A DNA stretch of 64,000 bases, from the NCBI RefSeq assembly GCF_036347135.1, contig NZ_CP108938.1, positions 10,602,001-10,666,000 on the forward strand, read 5' to 3'. Under the pieces are notes generated by a model. That model had not been told where the DNA came from. It ran no database searches and saw only the letters and a list, made by a program, of their open reading frames with translations. Numbering within the stretch: the first letter of the stretch is position 1; every line of letters begins with the position of its first letter. The DNA is from Streptomyces sp. NBC_00775 (GTDB taxonomy: Bacteria; Actinomycetota; Actinomycetes; Streptomycetales; Streptomycetaceae). A program made the translations under genes and the position numbers. Of this stretch, positions 17,637-27,620 are shown piece by piece.

Positions 17637-18999
17637 GTCAACCCCGTGCCACCTACATCTCCACGTTAGACCGATGAGGTACACGATGCACCCGGGAAAA
17701 ACCCCAGGGCGTGTCCTACATCGGTGTCGGCGCGTGGATGACTACACCGGCCAGACGGCCGGCGGGAGGCGAATTTGACGCTCACCCAACAGACTGTCAA
17801 CCGGGCGCTGTCGAGGGCGCGGGCCCCGGTCGAGGGTGGAGTCGCCCGTCTGAAGCCCTGGCGGATCTTCCGCAGAGCGCGGTGCAGTCCGAATCGAATG
17901 ACGTCAATCGCAGCAGCGGTCCTCACCCTGGAGCGGCAACGCTGAAAGACCTCACTGATCAGGCGCGCTGCTCGCTGGACCAAAGTCGCGGTGCGCTTCT
18001 CCGATAGCCCAAGCAACGACGCCCTTTCCCCCGGGTGAGCCCCGGGGGCCGTTGGCCTCGTACACCTTCGCAGCCAGACCTGCTGTCCCGTCTCTGGAGA
18101 CGTGGCCAGCGATCAAACCGTGACCTGCTGTTGGACAGGTCCGGTGAGACTCGGCTCCGGGGTTTGTCACATGGGGCGTGGCAAACGACGAGTTGGTTGA
18201 GAAGTCTCAGCTACTTGGCCGTGACCGCGCACGGGTGACGCGAAGCAGATCTTGCAGGCAGGTGCCAGCGGGTCACCTCTCGCCTCGAGCGGTCTTGTCC
18301 CGTCTCATTAGATCTTGCAGAGGCGGGGCCGTTGACCTGCGGGGTGACAGATTGAACCGGGACTGGGTGGGGGAATGACAAGGCGTCGCAGAAGACCCGC
18401 GGGCGGTGCCGATGGTGCGTCTCATTGATCATGGCGAGGGCGATGCCGCCTGAACAGGGCCTTGTCAGGATGGCGAGACGCTCGACGCCCGGGTTCGCAG
18501 TGGAGATGGCAGTTTCCTGGTCAGAGGCCGCAGCCGTGACGCGCTCAGGAACGATGTCGCCGCTGACGATCCTGAAGCTGCCGACGGGCGGTCGACCAAA
18601 CGATCTCGAACTCATTGGCCGACAACCACTGTGGGTCGTGCCGCTCCCACTCGCCCTCAGCGTCCTACTTGATCGGCCCGTCGGCGACGGACTTGCACCG
18701 CTTGCTGACGACACGCCGCCCCTCGCGCGGGTGAATCCCTCGCCCGCAGCTTCCCTTGGTTCCCTCTTGCGGGTGACGGGGTGTCAGGGCCGCTCCCTAC
18801 CGTCCACACTGTGACGAGTTCGAAGCGCCTCGATGGCGCTCGCTGCCCAAGGCGGTGTTCATGAGCCTGACTTCAGGACCCGGGGTGGGCGGTGTCAGCC
18901 AGTGACCTTGGCGCTTGCGTTCGACGCCCGCCCCGGGAAGAGTTTCATCCGGCGGACGCTCATCGGGGCGATGTCGTGTGAGCTGGGGCGGGGCAGAGG
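17637..18999. other. about 1.4 kb of decayed sequence without a supported gene
   Basis: Open frames are short and mutually inconsistent. A minus-strand segment at about 18,720-18,570 reads protein-like around an in-frame stop (DAEGEWERHDPQWLSANEFE), suggesting a decayed gene of unknown type. No RNA gene, repeat or IS end was recognised. Confidence 0.4.
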
Positions 19000-19569
19000 A
19001 TGTGCGTACTGGATGTGGCGGCCAAAGAGGCTGCCGTTGCTCAGTTCCTGCGCGAGTATCCGCAGATAGAGCAAGCTGAATGCGACCATCCAGCGCTTGT
19101 GGGCTGCGCCGAGGCCGCCTGGTCGCAGGCTCCCGGTTGTCCTGCTGGGATCCCGGTCCTGCTCCGTGGTCTCCTCGATCAGGCTGCTGGTCCCGAGGCC
19201 CTGCGCGTACTGGGCAACGTCTTGATGGACAGTGGCTTTCACGTGAGCGCGGTGATGTCGACTGCCCTGCCCTTCTTGATTCGCCTGGCAGCCGTCCCTG
19301 ACATCGCGGTGCGCCCTGGCCTGGTCGACCTCTTGGTCGTTGCCGCCGAGCTGTCTCAACCCGTCGTCGCGGACAACGAACGCCAGGTGCTGCTGCTCGG
19401 CAACGACTGCGATCACCTGGAACGCGAATGGTGCAGGGCCGAGTTCGCCGCACACGCCCCTGCGCTGCGCGCGTTGCTGGAGGACGAGACCCTTCCGGAC
19501 GGACTGATCAGCGCAGACGACCGCGAGTGCCTGCTCAAGGCTGTGGAACTGCAGGGAGACCTCTCCTGA
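19000..19569 (+). CDS. hypothetical helical protein, HEAT-like
   Basis: A 189-residue soluble protein of unknown function. It is rich in Leu/Ala/Val helices of about 30-40 residues (for example IPVLLRGLLDQAAGPEALRV and TALPFLIRLAAVPDIAVRPG), resembling alpha-solenoid repeats, and has an acidic C-terminus with a possible metal-binding HLEREWC segment. GGGGCAGAGG directly precedes the ATG at 19,000, an unusually short spacing, so the start is uncertain. No neighbour suggests a role. Confidence 0.5.
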   Translation: MCVLDVAAKEAAVAQFLREYPQIEQAECDHPALVGCAEAAWSQAPGCPAGIPVLLRGLLDQAAGPEALRVLGNVLMDSGFHVSAVMSTALPFLIRLAAVPDIAVRPGLVDLLVVAAELSQPVVADNERQVLLLGNDCDHLEREWCRAEFAAHAPALRALLEDETLPDGLISADDRECLLKAVELQGDLS

Positions 19570-20041
19570 ATACCGCAGGCCCGCGCTTGTGAGGCCGTGT
19601 AACTATCTCGCAGTGACTGGTGTGATCACGGCGTCGGAGCGGTCCTGGATAGTCCCGTCACTGGGCTGAGCCCACGTCAGTTCAGCAAAGTCATCACCGC
19701 GTTGCGGCGCGTAGGCGTGGATCCAGTGCGCAAGGGCCTGCCCTGGAGCCTGCCTCGCCGGATACGTCTCGCTCACGTTCGGCGTCGGCCGCCCAGATCA
19801 GCGAGCGCTGCCCGAACGGGTCTCCGCCGCTCGCGTCGGGCGAGCTCTGCGTGCGCTCTCCTGCTCGATTACGGCAGGAGCAGTCGGAAATCGGCTCTCT
19901 CGCGCTCATGCCTGGCTTCGTTCGCTTTCAGCGACAGCGTTTGTCGGTGAGTTCCAGGCTCTGGCACAGATCTTGGGGAGTGGTCGCGGAGGGTCACCAC
20001 GGCGTTCGACGCTCCGGCAGCAGCACCCTCAGTAAAGAACG
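19570..20041. other. intergenic region, no gene seen
   Basis: About 470 bp with no frame of convincing coding character. The missing front half of the downstream SWIM-type gene should have been here but is not recognisable, so a deletion junction probably lies close to 20,040. Confidence 0.4.
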
Positions 20042-20722
20042 GTGCGGCTCGCGCCGCCCGAGAACAGGCACCGGCTCCGTTCCCGGGCGTACGCCACGGA
20101 CGTCCTCGCCCGACACCAACTCCCGCCTCTCCCTGCGCCGTTGCCCGTGCCTCCGCACCCCGAGCAGCCCCCGGTCTACCCGGCGACGCCCGGCGGCCCC
20201 GACTCCTTCGCGCTGGACCAGCTGGCGACCGACGCAGCCGCCCGCGCCCACGCCCTGCTCAGCACCGGCCGCGATCCGGTGGCGGAGCTGACGCTGTGGC
20301 AGGACGCGGTCCGGCTCGCCGCCGCCCGCCCCGGTTCCGGCCTCACCGCCGGCTCCCGCTCGCTCTACACCTCGCTCGCCTCCGCCGCCGACCGCACCCC
20401 CGCCGAACTGGCCCGCGCGGTCGCGGCCTGGCGGCAGGGCGGCATCGAAGGGCTCGCCGTTCTCGAGGAGCCCTGGGACCCGCCGGCCAGACGCTTCGCC
20501 CGCGCCCGCCCGCTCCTCCTCGCCGCCGACCTGCAGGCCTTCCGCCCTTGGCGCAACCACCTCACCCACCCCCGCGGCCATGTCCAACTCCGCCTGGACC
20601 GGGACGGGTTGTGGTACCCGTACGAGTCGGAACCGGGCCACGACGACTGGTGGCCCCGCGGCACCCCCGACCTCGATCCGGTCTGCGCCCTGACCGGCCT
20701 CGGCGCTTCGCCGGAGCGCTGA
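20042..20722 (+). pseudogene. C-terminal half of a SWIM zinc-finger family protein
   Basis: The 226 residues match the back half of Streptomyces SWIM-type proteins: a proline-rich linker (LPPLPAPLPVPPHPEQPP), an Ala-rich helical region with LTLWQDAVRLAAA, and the closing QLRLDRDGLWYPYESE block. The N-terminal ~230 residues, including the CxCx(n)CxH zinc motif, are absent. The start is a GTG/ATG made available by truncation. It is probably non-functional. Confidence 0.55.
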
Positions 20723-20864
20723 CGGGTGTGCATGTATGTGGCGCGACGGGCAAGGCGACGCGACCGGCAATGAGCGCGGCCTCTGTCACCCGATGTGCCA
20801 CTACACTGCGCCGTGGCACCACAGGACACACACAGCAACTGGCCGAAAGCGAACGGGGAGCGGC

Positions 20865-21833
20865 GTGGCTACGGGGGGATGGGGGCCGGGAAACGGCCCG
20901 GGTCAGCCTGGCGGCAACAGACCGGGAGGTCAGGGCGGCTGGGGCGCTCCCTACGGACCACCGCAGGGCGGCCCGTACGGTCCGCCACCACCGAATCCGG
21001 GCCCGTACCCGAACCAGCCTCCGTACCCCTACGGCCCCCAGCCCACGAGGCCCGCCGTCCGGCGTTCCCGCGGCTGCCTGTCGTACGTCTCACCCTTCGG
21101 GCTCGTCTCCGCGATCCTGCGCTCCGCGCACCGCGTCGCCACCAGGCTCTTCGCGCAGGAGGGTGAAGGCCGGATCGTGGACCGCGCCGTGGACCGCGTC
21201 CAGCTGGCCCGCACGGTGCTCGGTGCCGCCGCCACCATCGCACTGATCCTCGCCTACAACGTGGACCGGAACCGCTGGGAGGACGCGGCGTGGAGCGGCG
21301 TCGCCAACCTCATCGCCGCTCCGTTCGTGCTGATCATCGCTGCGCCCCTGGTCATCCTCGGATTCATCTACTACGCGCCCCCGCACCTGCGGCCGCATCT
21401 GCGCTCGCGGCTGCGCGCTCCGCTCAAGGCGGTCGGCTGGTACGTGCTGACGTTGGTCGTCATCGGCGGAATCCTCGTCCTTACGGCCCTGACCGTCGAC
21501 GACCGCGACGGGAAGAGCTGGTGGGAATACGTACTGGCCGTCGCCGCGCTCATCGTGATCGTGTGGGGTTTTCCCTTCTTCTTCATGGCGTCGCTGTACT
21601 CGGCCCGCAGTGCCTTCAACAGCGCCCAGGTCCACCCGCTGCTGCCGCCCGTCCTCACCCTGGCGCTGGTGTGGGTGTTTGCGGTCTTCAACCTGATCGG
21701 CGACGGCATGCCGGGGGGCCCGCCCATCGTCCAGTTCTGCTCCACGCTGGGCGGGCCGCTGTCGGTGACCGCCGTCTCGCTGTGGGAACTGCGGCGGATG
21801 AGGACCCGTTTCGGCGTCACCCTGCGCGCCTGA
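20865..21833 (+). CDS. membrane protein with Gly/Pro/Tyr-rich cytoplasmic N-terminus
   Basis: A 322-residue protein. About 70 N-terminal residues are low-complexity Gly/Pro/Gln/Tyr (GPYGPPPPNPGPYPNQPPYP), typical of actinobacterial membrane proteins. Five or so hydrophobic helices follow between residues 105 and 300 (for example VLTLVVIGGILVLTAL and ALIVIVWGFPFFFMASL). The GTG at 20,865, preceded by GGGGAGC, was chosen over the longer frame because the GGWGPGNGPGQ start is usual for such proteins. Function is unknown. Confidence 0.65.
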   Translation: MATGGWGPGNGPGQPGGNRPGGQGGWGAPYGPPQGGPYGPPPPNPGPYPNQPPYPYGPQPTRPAVRRSRGCLSYVSPFGLVSAILRSAHRVATRLFAQEGEGRIVDRAVDRVQLARTVLGAAATIALILAYNVDRNRWEDAAWSGVANLIAAPFVLIIAAPLVILGFIYYAPPHLRPHLRSRLRAPLKAVGWYVLTLVVIGGILVLTALTVDDRDGKSWWEYVLAVAALIVIVWGFPFFFMASLYSARSAFNSAQVHPLLPPVLTLALVWVFAVFNLIGDGMPGGPPIVQFCSTLGGPLSVTAVSLWELRRMRTRFGVTLRA

Positions 21834-22023
21834 TCCGGCTTCGGCGGGCCCCGCTCCCCGGTGAAGCGCGGACCTTCGGTGAAGGGGGTGCGAGGGTTTC
21901 GCCAGCTCTGGCCCAATTCCTGTGGTCGCGTGCGCAGGGTGACTCTTGATCTTCGTGTGATGTCGGTTGAGTTCGCCCGAAAATCGCCGGGCTGGATGGT
22001 GGTGTGGTCGACAGTCCTTCGCC

Positions 22024-22380
22024 GTGAACGAAGTGCTGTCGCAGCTGGATGAGCTGCTGTTCTCCTCGGCCGAGGGCGTGGTGGTGGACTCGGTTGAGGT
22101 GACCGACACGGTCGTCCGGGTCGAGGCTCGGACGACCGTCAAGCGGGCGGCCTGTCCGGGGTGCGGATGTCGGTCAGGCCGAGTACATGGCTCCTACCTG
22201 CGGTTTCCCCGTGACCTGCCGACAGCGGGCAAATTCGTCGTGGTGTCGCTACGTGTCCCGGTCAGCAGGAACACCCTGTTGTGGCTGATCGCCTCGCTTC
22301 CGGACCCCGCCACCGCCGCACCCCGCGTGGTCGGCGTCGATGAATACGCTCCGCTCAGCTGGTCCCTGCAGGCGGGCTGA
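22024..22380 (+). pseudogene. ISL3-family transposase N-terminus with internal deletion
   Basis: It starts VNEVLSQLDELLFSSAEG and has the zinc-ribbon CPGCGC of ISL3 (IS204/IS1001) transposases. It then jumps from SLRV directly to PVSRNTLLWLIASLPDPA and VVGVDEYA, where the catalytic core starts. Comparison with the related copy at 30,516 shows an in-frame loss of about 75 codons, after which the protein runs out. It shares about 16 bp of leader with that copy. Confidence 0.8.
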
Positions 22381-22456
22381 ATGGTTGATCGGAACGCGCT
22401 GAACCGGCCGTGGCCGAGGATTGCTGCCGCCGGGTACATGCCGTGACGATGGACGA

Positions 22457-22492
22457 CTGGAGCCGTGCCGCGCTCAGCGGGCACGGCTCCAG
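22457..22492. terminator. 13-bp perfect hairpin, candidate terminator
   Basis: CTGGAGCCGTGCC pairs perfectly with GGCACGGCTCCAG around a 10-base loop. It lies about 190 bp beyond the stop of the minus-strand surface-protein gene, so it could end that transcript. There is no T-run, which is common in Streptomyces. Confidence 0.4.
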
Positions 22493-22683
22493 GTTGCGGC
22501 GCATGAATGGATCACCAAGCCGCGCTGACAGACTCCAGTCCGTCGCCGACAACGGGGTTCGTGCACCCCGCTCAACAAGTCGGCTCGGGACCCGGAACCG
22601 CCCGAGGCGCCACCGATCAAGGCAGCGCGGAGGTCCCGGACCAGCGGCCCGGGGCGAGTACCGCCGCTCGCGCCGGCCGGTCG

Positions 22684-24024
22684 TCAGCTCAGGCTCTGGG
22701 CCCGGCGGCGGCGCACAATGACGAGCATGCCCGCACCCGTGACCACCGCCGCGGCAGCCACGCCCGTGATCGGTAGCGCCGAGGACCCGGTCTCTGCCAG
22801 GTTGCCGCCATTCGCCGTCGTCCCGTCGTCGCCGGTCGACGACGAGCCGCCGGCCGATCCGCCCGAGCCACTGGTCGAGCTGCCCGTCGAGCCCCCACCC
22901 GAGACGTCCAGCGTGATGTAGGCCTTGTCGTTGGCCTTGTTGGGGTCGAACGGCCGCGCCTCGGTATTCAGCGCCACCGAGCCCTTGGCGTCCGCCACCC
23001 GCTTGTCGATCTTCAGCTCGAAGGTGTAGGTCTCTCGGCCGCCCTCGTTGAGAGCCCGCTGACTCGTGCCGCAGTCGTACGCCTCACCCTTGGCCTTGCA
23101 GAACCCGGGAGTCTTGGCGACCGACGTTCCGGCAGGAGGCGTGATCATGACCCTGGCGGACCGGTCCTCCACCTTGGCCATGACCCAGGCGGGCCCGGCG
23201 TTGGTGAACTCCACCTTCATCGTCACCGTTTCACCGACGCTCCCCTTCAACGCGGCACCCGTCACCTGGTAGTCGGCCGTGTTGACGGAGGTGACGGGCA
23301 CATCGACGACTCGCGCGGACCCCTCGCCCCCGACCTGTCCCTCGACCAGTTTCACCGCCGGTGCGGTTCCCACCACCGGCGGAGTGCCGTTATCGTCCGC
23401 CCCCGGATCGTCGTCCCCGACACGCAGGCGCAGCTCGTCGTTGAGCGCGCGGTCCAGTGCCTTGACACGGAAAGGCCTCTCGGGCGTGTAGACGACGCCC
23501 GGCTCCACCGCCTGGTCGAACGCGCACACCGCGGTCCACCTCTCGGGCATCTCGTCGTAGGACCGGACCTGCTGTGTTCGGCAGTTGGAGGGAACCTCCG
23601 CGAGGTCGAGTCCCCGGGTGACGGAGTAGGAGACCCACACCTTCTCGGCGGCTCCGGTGCCCTTGTTCGCCACGGTGACCGGCAGATCGAAGATGCTCCC
23701 CGGTCTCACCCCGTCGATCGGCTCGATGCCTCCGATGACATGGAGAGAACCTCTGTTGGAACGCGGGCAAACGGACGGTGTTTTCCAGGAGAACAGCCCT
23801 TCGATCGCTAGACTCCTGCCGATCCCGAACAGTTGCACGTCCTGTGCCTCCTCCGCCTTGCGATCGCACCCATCGGACGCCGTGAGTCCCGCCCCGATGC
23901 CAGCACCGATTGCCAGTGCGAGGTCGTCGGAGAAGGATCGGCTGCCCGCCGGCTGAGCCACTGAGTCCCGCCAACCGACGTACGCACCATGACCACTTCC
24001 TGGTCGCCCCGGCCCACCGTGCAC
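22684..24024 (-). CDS. cell-wall-anchored (LAxTG sortase-type) surface protein, N-terminus rearranged
   Basis: The C-terminus has the class E sortase signal: LAETG, the hydrophobic span ALPITGVAAAAVVTGAGMLV, then RRRR. Before it is a Ser/Gly linker. The body (about residues 90-350) contains two Ig-like/CARDB-like segments (DLPVTVANKGTGAAEKVWVS and ETVTMKVEFTNAGPAW) with several cysteines. A signal-peptide core (LALAIGAGIGAGLTA) lies near residues 35-49 but lacks a normal positively charged start. The preceding residues, MHGGPGRPGSGHG onward, derive from DNA shared with the broken hydrolase upstream. The native 5' end was therefore probably replaced, and secretion of the present form is doubtful. 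Confidence 0.65.
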   Translation of the reverse strand: MHGGPGRPGSGHGAYVGWRDSVAQPAGSRSFSDDLALAIGAGIGAGLTASDGCDRKAEEAQDVQLFGIGRSLAIEGLFSWKTPSVCPRSNRGSLHVIGGIEPIDGVRPGSIFDLPVTVANKGTGAAEKVWVSYSVTRGLDLAEVPSNCRTQQVRSYDEMPERWTAVCAFDQAVEPGVVYTPERPFRVKALDRALNDELRLRVGDDDPGADDNGTPPVVGTAPAVKLVEGQVGGEGSARVVDVPVTSVNTADYQVTGAALKGSVGETVTMKVEFTNAGPAWVMAKVEDRSARVMITPPAGTSVAKTPGFCKAKGEAYDCGTSQRALNEGGRETYTFELKIDKRVADAKGSVALNTEARPFDPNKANDKAYITLDVSGGGSTGSSTSGSGGSAGGSSSTGDDGTTANGGNLAETGSSALPITGVAAAAVVTGAGMLVIVRRRRAQSLS

Positions 24025-24029
24025 CGACC

Positions 24030-24640
24030 GCTCGTCCCGTGTGCGTGTCCGTGCTCTGCCTTCGGAAAGGAGATCAGGCGTACGTCGTCGCCCGCGGCGG
24101 CTAACTTGTCGTACAGCAGGCGACTCTGGTGGTAGGGAACGATGGCGTGCTGCTCGCCGTGCAGGATCAGGAACGGCGGGGTGCGCTGGTCGCCGATGTA
24201 GGTGAGCGGGTTCGCGGCGGCGACCTTGCCGGGACAGGCCGTGATGGTGCAGCCGAGCAGCCCCGATTCAGGGGAGCGGGCGTCGGAGTGACAGTTGGTC
24301 AGCCCGAACGCCGCGGTGAACGCCGTGCAGTTGTCCGGCATGTGCGCGTCCATCTGCAGGAAGTCGGTCGGCGAGTGGAACGGCACGGTCGCCTGGCCGG
24401 TGCTGGAGGGTCCACGTGTGCCGACGTCGCCCTCCAGCGCCGGGATGTCACCGGTGACCGCGGCCATCGCCGTGGTCCAGCCGTCGGACGAGTCACCCAT
24501 GATCGCGATGCGATCCGGGTCGAGGTGGTACGTCGCCGAGTTGGCGCACAGCCAGCGGATGGCGCCTTTGATGTCGTACAACTGGGCCGGGAACTGCGCC
24601 TGCCCGCTGGAGCTGCTGGCGTTCTTCGGCTTCCCGGCCG
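24030..24640 (-). pseudogene. alpha/beta-hydrolase (secreted esterase/lipase type) fragment
   Basis: The remaining ~200 residues include the helix DIKGAIRWLCANSATYHLDP, a nucleophile-elbow relic MGDSSDG (GDSSGG in active enzymes), and the C-terminal part TPPFLILHGEQHAIVPYHQS with FPKAEHGHA. The N-terminal part is replaced by an oppositely oriented IS256 fragment, and the end runs into the surface-protein gene. Loss of the last glycine of the elbow is a further sign of decay. Confidence 0.65.
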
Positions 24641-24888
24641 AGCACGGGATCCACTTGCGGACCACGAACCCGATCGAGTCCACCTTCGCCACCGTCCGTC
24701 TGCGGACCAACGTCACCCGCGGCGCCGGATCCCGCACCGCCGCCCTGGCCATGGTCTTCGAACTCGTCGAGTCCGCCCAGCAGCGGTGGCGGGCGGTGAA
24801 CGCGCCCCACCTCGTCGCCCTCGTCCGTGCCGGAGCCCGCTTCGAACGCGGCCGGCTCGTCGAACGCCCATCGGCGGTCGCGGTGTGA
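24641..24888 (+). pseudogene. IS256-family transposase C-terminal fragment
   Basis: About 80 residues matching the end of IS256 (mutator-type) transposases: IHLRTTNPIESTFATVRLRT with the last catalytic Glu in NPIES, then AALAMVFELVESAQQRWRAV and a GRLVERP tail. The rest of the element is absent. It sits head-on against the hydrolase fragment. Confidence 0.8.
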
Positions 24889-25012
24889 GTACCCTCGCGG
24901 CCCAGGCCATCAGCACTAGCGGCTGGACCTGCTGCCGCTGCACGTCGCGCATGCCGAGGAGATGGCCGCGGTGCTGTCCGATCTGGCCCACGTGGAGCCG
25001 ATGAGGTGGTGG

Positions 25013-25990
25013 TCAGTCAACCTCCGCCCCTGCGACCAGCTCATCGAGCGCCGTACGCAGCGCGGCCAGTTCGGCCGGGTTGGGATCGGCTAGTTCGTGC
25101 GGCACCAGCGCAGCGGGGGTCACCACGGGGGCGGTGCCCTCCGGACCAGACACGGCCGTGGCGCGGGCAAGCAACGCGCCGTTGTCGGGCGGCGGGGTGC
25201 TGAGGCCGTCGCCGAGCCTCCGCAGTGCGGCCGCGAGCGGGGGCTGAGGGAAGGGGAAGTCCGCGGAGAGCAGCCCGGCCTGCTGGGTGTGGTCGTCGCC
25301 GCGGAAGTCCAGGACCCAGTTCTCCCAGCCCGGCAACGGCCAGTTGTGAATGCCGGCCACGGTCTGCACTGCCCAGAGCGAGACGGCGCGGGCCTGCGGG
25401 TCAAAATGGACGCCGCCGTACGGCATGTCTGTGAGCGGAGGCGTGTTCGGCGACGCAACGAGCAGGTCGATCAGGCCGGGGCCGTCGGCGACGTGCTCGA
25501 TGGGCTCCCGACCGCTGCCCCACGCGCGAACGCTTCCGTCGGGCAGGCACAGGGAGACGACGGACCAGGGCTCGGTGTTCTCGGTGTCCGCGAACCAGGA
25601 AGGTTCGAAGGTCTCGAACCAGCCCGGCGGACGGGTCAGGTCCCTGCCGAGGCCCAGGTGGTGGGTCAGATCGCCCATGCCGTCGTGCGCGAAGCGGACG
25701 TCCCAGCCGGGCCATGTCCGGGCCAGTACGGCGCGGGCGGCGAGGTGGTCGGCCCAGCTGTCCGCGAAGGCAAACCAGAGCAGGATCCGGCGATCGTGGT
25801 CGACCAGTGCGGCGCCCTCGCACCACACGTCGTCGAGCCATTCGTCGATCTCCCGGTTGCCGCGGAAGCAGCGTGTCGCCACGGCCGGACCGGGCAGCAG
25901 ATCGTCAACTACCCGGTTGGCGGCCCAGTGCGAGTAGTACCGCTGCCAGGCGCCGTTCTCGACCACCACGTACTGCGCTCGTGCTCCCAT
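25013..25990 (-). CDS. conserved Streptomyces hypothetical protein
   Basis: A 325-residue soluble protein I cannot assign. It opens MGARAQYVVVENGAWQRYYS and is rich in Trp and Asp (GWDVRFAHDGMGDLTHHLG, PGWENWVLDFRGDDHTQQAG), with conserved-looking aromatic turns and no signal peptide or membrane span. Coding character is strong across its length and the start fits the first ATG. Neighbours are broken genes, so context gives no function. Confidence 0.65.
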   Translation of the reverse strand: MGARAQYVVVENGAWQRYYSHWAANRVVDDLLPGPAVATRCFRGNREIDEWLDDVWCEGAALVDHDRRILLWFAFADSWADHLAARAVLARTWPGWDVRFAHDGMGDLTHHLGLGRDLTRPPGWFETFEPSWFADTENTEPWSVVSLCLPDGSVRAWGSGREPIEHVADGPGLIDLLVASPNTPPLTDMPYGGVHFDPQARAVSLWAVQTVAGIHNWPLPGWENWVLDFRGDDHTQQAGLLSADFPFPQPPLAAALRRLGDGLSTPPPDNGALLARATAVSGPEGTAPVVTPAALVPHELADPNPAELAALRTALDELVAGAEVD

Positions 25991-26331
25991 GACCGGCGAG
26001 GTTAGCGCCGCTGGGCGACGGGCGACGAACGCTTTTCAGGCGGCCAGCTCGGGCTGGTCGCCTGCGACTCGGTGAGCGGCTTGCTGGTGGTCTCCTGTCT
26101 GGCCGGGCCTCCTACTGTGTGAGCGCAGCACGCGTCCGTCGAGGATGGTTGGTCGAGTTCCACGAGATGTAGCAGAGCAAAGCGTCGAATTCAGCTCGCC
26201 CACAACTCTTGACTATGGCTCTGCGATGCGGAGGCCGGGACCTACCTCTGTAGCGGAGGACGGGCTACGATCCCGCCATGCCGATCAAGGGTGGGGATCT
26301 GGCGCGTGCCTACGGGCTTTCGACCGCGCCC
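25991..26331. other. intergenic region upstream of a small membrane protein
   Basis: About 340 bp without a supported gene. The frame of the following gene stays open from 26,145, but its upstream part has no coding signature. A competing ATG at 26,278 is in another frame and leads to a short unrecognised peptide. Confidence 0.4.
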
Positions 26332-26352
26332 TCGGAGGTCAACGACCTCCGA
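26332..26352. promoter_or_regulatory. 8-bp hairpin just upstream of a start codon
   Basis: TCGGAGGT and ACCTCCGA pair perfectly around a 5-base loop, ending 11 bases before the ATG at 26,364. One arm contains GGAGG, the only Shine-Dalgarno-like sequence nearby, so a folded leader could hide the ribosome site. The regulatory role is inferred. Confidence 0.35.
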
Positions 26353-26363
26353 CTAGATCGCAG

Positions 26364-26900
26364 ATGTTCGCAGCGAGGCGGCCACTCGTTGTGTGGCTTG
26401 TGGCAGGGATTTTCTTCTGGGGCCTCTTCCTCCTCGTCTTCGAGGGCGACGTTCTGCCAGCGTTGGGCACGGGCGTGGTGCTCGGCGGATGGCTTGGGAT
26501 GTTCACCCGGTTCGAGAGAGGCCGTCAGCGCCGTCTCGTGCGCCTGGGAGTCTGGGACGGTGTCCACGCCTACTCAATTGGCGAGACCCGCGCCATAACC
26601 AAGCGGCGGATCTACGGCGAGAACCTACGCCCCCTGTGTGAGGTGTTGGCGCACTTCGCCGAGCACGACTTCGCGGACTCCGAATGGGAGGTCGTCGAGA
26701 CGGCCCTGCCGGAAACGGACATCGAGCGTGATGCGTGGTACAGCCACCGGCTGACCGGCCGACGCACGTTCACCGTGCGGATCGCGGCTGTGCCAAATTC
26801 GAGAGACGCCTTCGTCGAGATCTACGGGGTGTTGGGCGGCCGCGGAAAGTTCCTGTTCGCAGGGGTGCTGTATGTGTTCGGCAAGTATCGCGTGAGCTGA
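26364..26900 (+). CDS. small membrane-anchored hypothetical protein
   Basis: A 178-residue protein with two close hydrophobic segments at residues 8-45 (VWLVAGIFFWGLFLLVF, then LGTGVVLGGWLGMF). A soluble C-terminal domain of mixed alpha/beta character follows (FTVRIAAVPNSRDAFVEIYG, then FLFAGVLYVFGKYRVS). The ATG at 26,364 (MFAARRP) puts a basic stretch directly before the first helix. The frame is open further upstream, so a longer product is possible. No family recognised. Confidence 0.5.
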   Translation: MFAARRPLVVWLVAGIFFWGLFLLVFEGDVLPALGTGVVLGGWLGMFTRFERGRQRRLVRLGVWDGVHAYSIGETRAITKRRIYGENLRPLCEVLAHFAEHDFADSEWEVVETALPETDIERDAWYSHRLTGRRTFTVRIAAVPNSRDAFVEIYGVLGGRGKFLFAGVLYVFGKYRVS

Positions 26901-27092
26901 TCTTCTTTCGAGCCACGTCACGACGAGGGAAACGTCGCCCGAACAGGGTCCTCGCCCGGGCTGGCGTTCACCTCTGGTCCGGCCAGCCAAGCGTGACCGC
27001 CCTCCTTGGCCAATTACTGCCCCAGCAAAGTGAACTGGGCCGCGCTCAAAACGACAACGGCTGCCTCGATGAGCTGAGTTGTCTATAGGTGA

Positions 27093-27389
27093 TCAGGCAA
27101 CAGGCGAGTTTGAGGAACGCTCCGTGGCCCCGGCCGGGCTGAGGGCGGCACTTATCACGGCGCCCTGCATGAGCTTGTCGCGCAGCAGTCGGCTGCGGTC
27201 GAGTTCGGCGGCGAGCTCTACCGCGATGAGCCTTGCGTCGGCGGCCCGCTCGATCAGGTCCCGGAGTGGTTTGTTGACGGCCAGACGCTCGGCAAGGACG
27301 TGCTCCAGGGCGAACAGGGAATGCGTGACGGCGACGGTGGCAGGTTGTTCACCGGAGCAGTCTTGTCGTCTGAAGGCTGTCAGTGCCAT
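27093..27389 (-). CDS. small Leu/Ala-rich helical hypothetical protein
   Basis: A 98-residue predicted protein, mostly one long amphipathic helical region (FALEHVLAERLAVNKPLRDL, then AADARLIAVELAAELDRSRL). It looks like many small Streptomyces orphan proteins. The ribosome site before the ATG is weak and no family is recognised, so it may be spurious. Confidence 0.4.
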   Translation of the reverse strand: MALTAFRRQDCSGEQPATVAVTHSLFALEHVLAERLAVNKPLRDLIERAADARLIAVELAAELDRSRLLRDKLMQGAVISAALSPAGATERSSNSPVA

Positions 27390-27578
27390 CGGATTGGCTC
27401 GGGGCGGTTAGCGACCCGCTGCCGCACGCATGTCGCCACTGGCCCGGTCCAACCTCAAAGAAGAAGATCAGTACCTGTTTGCGATCCCGATGGTGAGTAG
27501 TCCAACTGCGGTGCCCACAGCGCAGTTCGACCCGTCCGAGGCGCGTGCTGAAATGCCGCGTGCCCCGGGGCTGGACAC

Positions 27579-27615
27579 GCCTGAGGGGCCAGCACATCGT
27601 GCTGGCCCCTCAGGC
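27579..27615. terminator. 17-bp perfect hairpin, terminator after tRNA-fMet
   Basis: GCCTGAGGGGCCAGCAC pairs with its exact complement around the 3-base loop ATC, ending 5 bases from the 3' end of the minus-strand tRNA. It is the strongest hairpin in the window and could act in both directions. Confidence 0.8.
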
Positions 27616-27620
27616 TTCAG

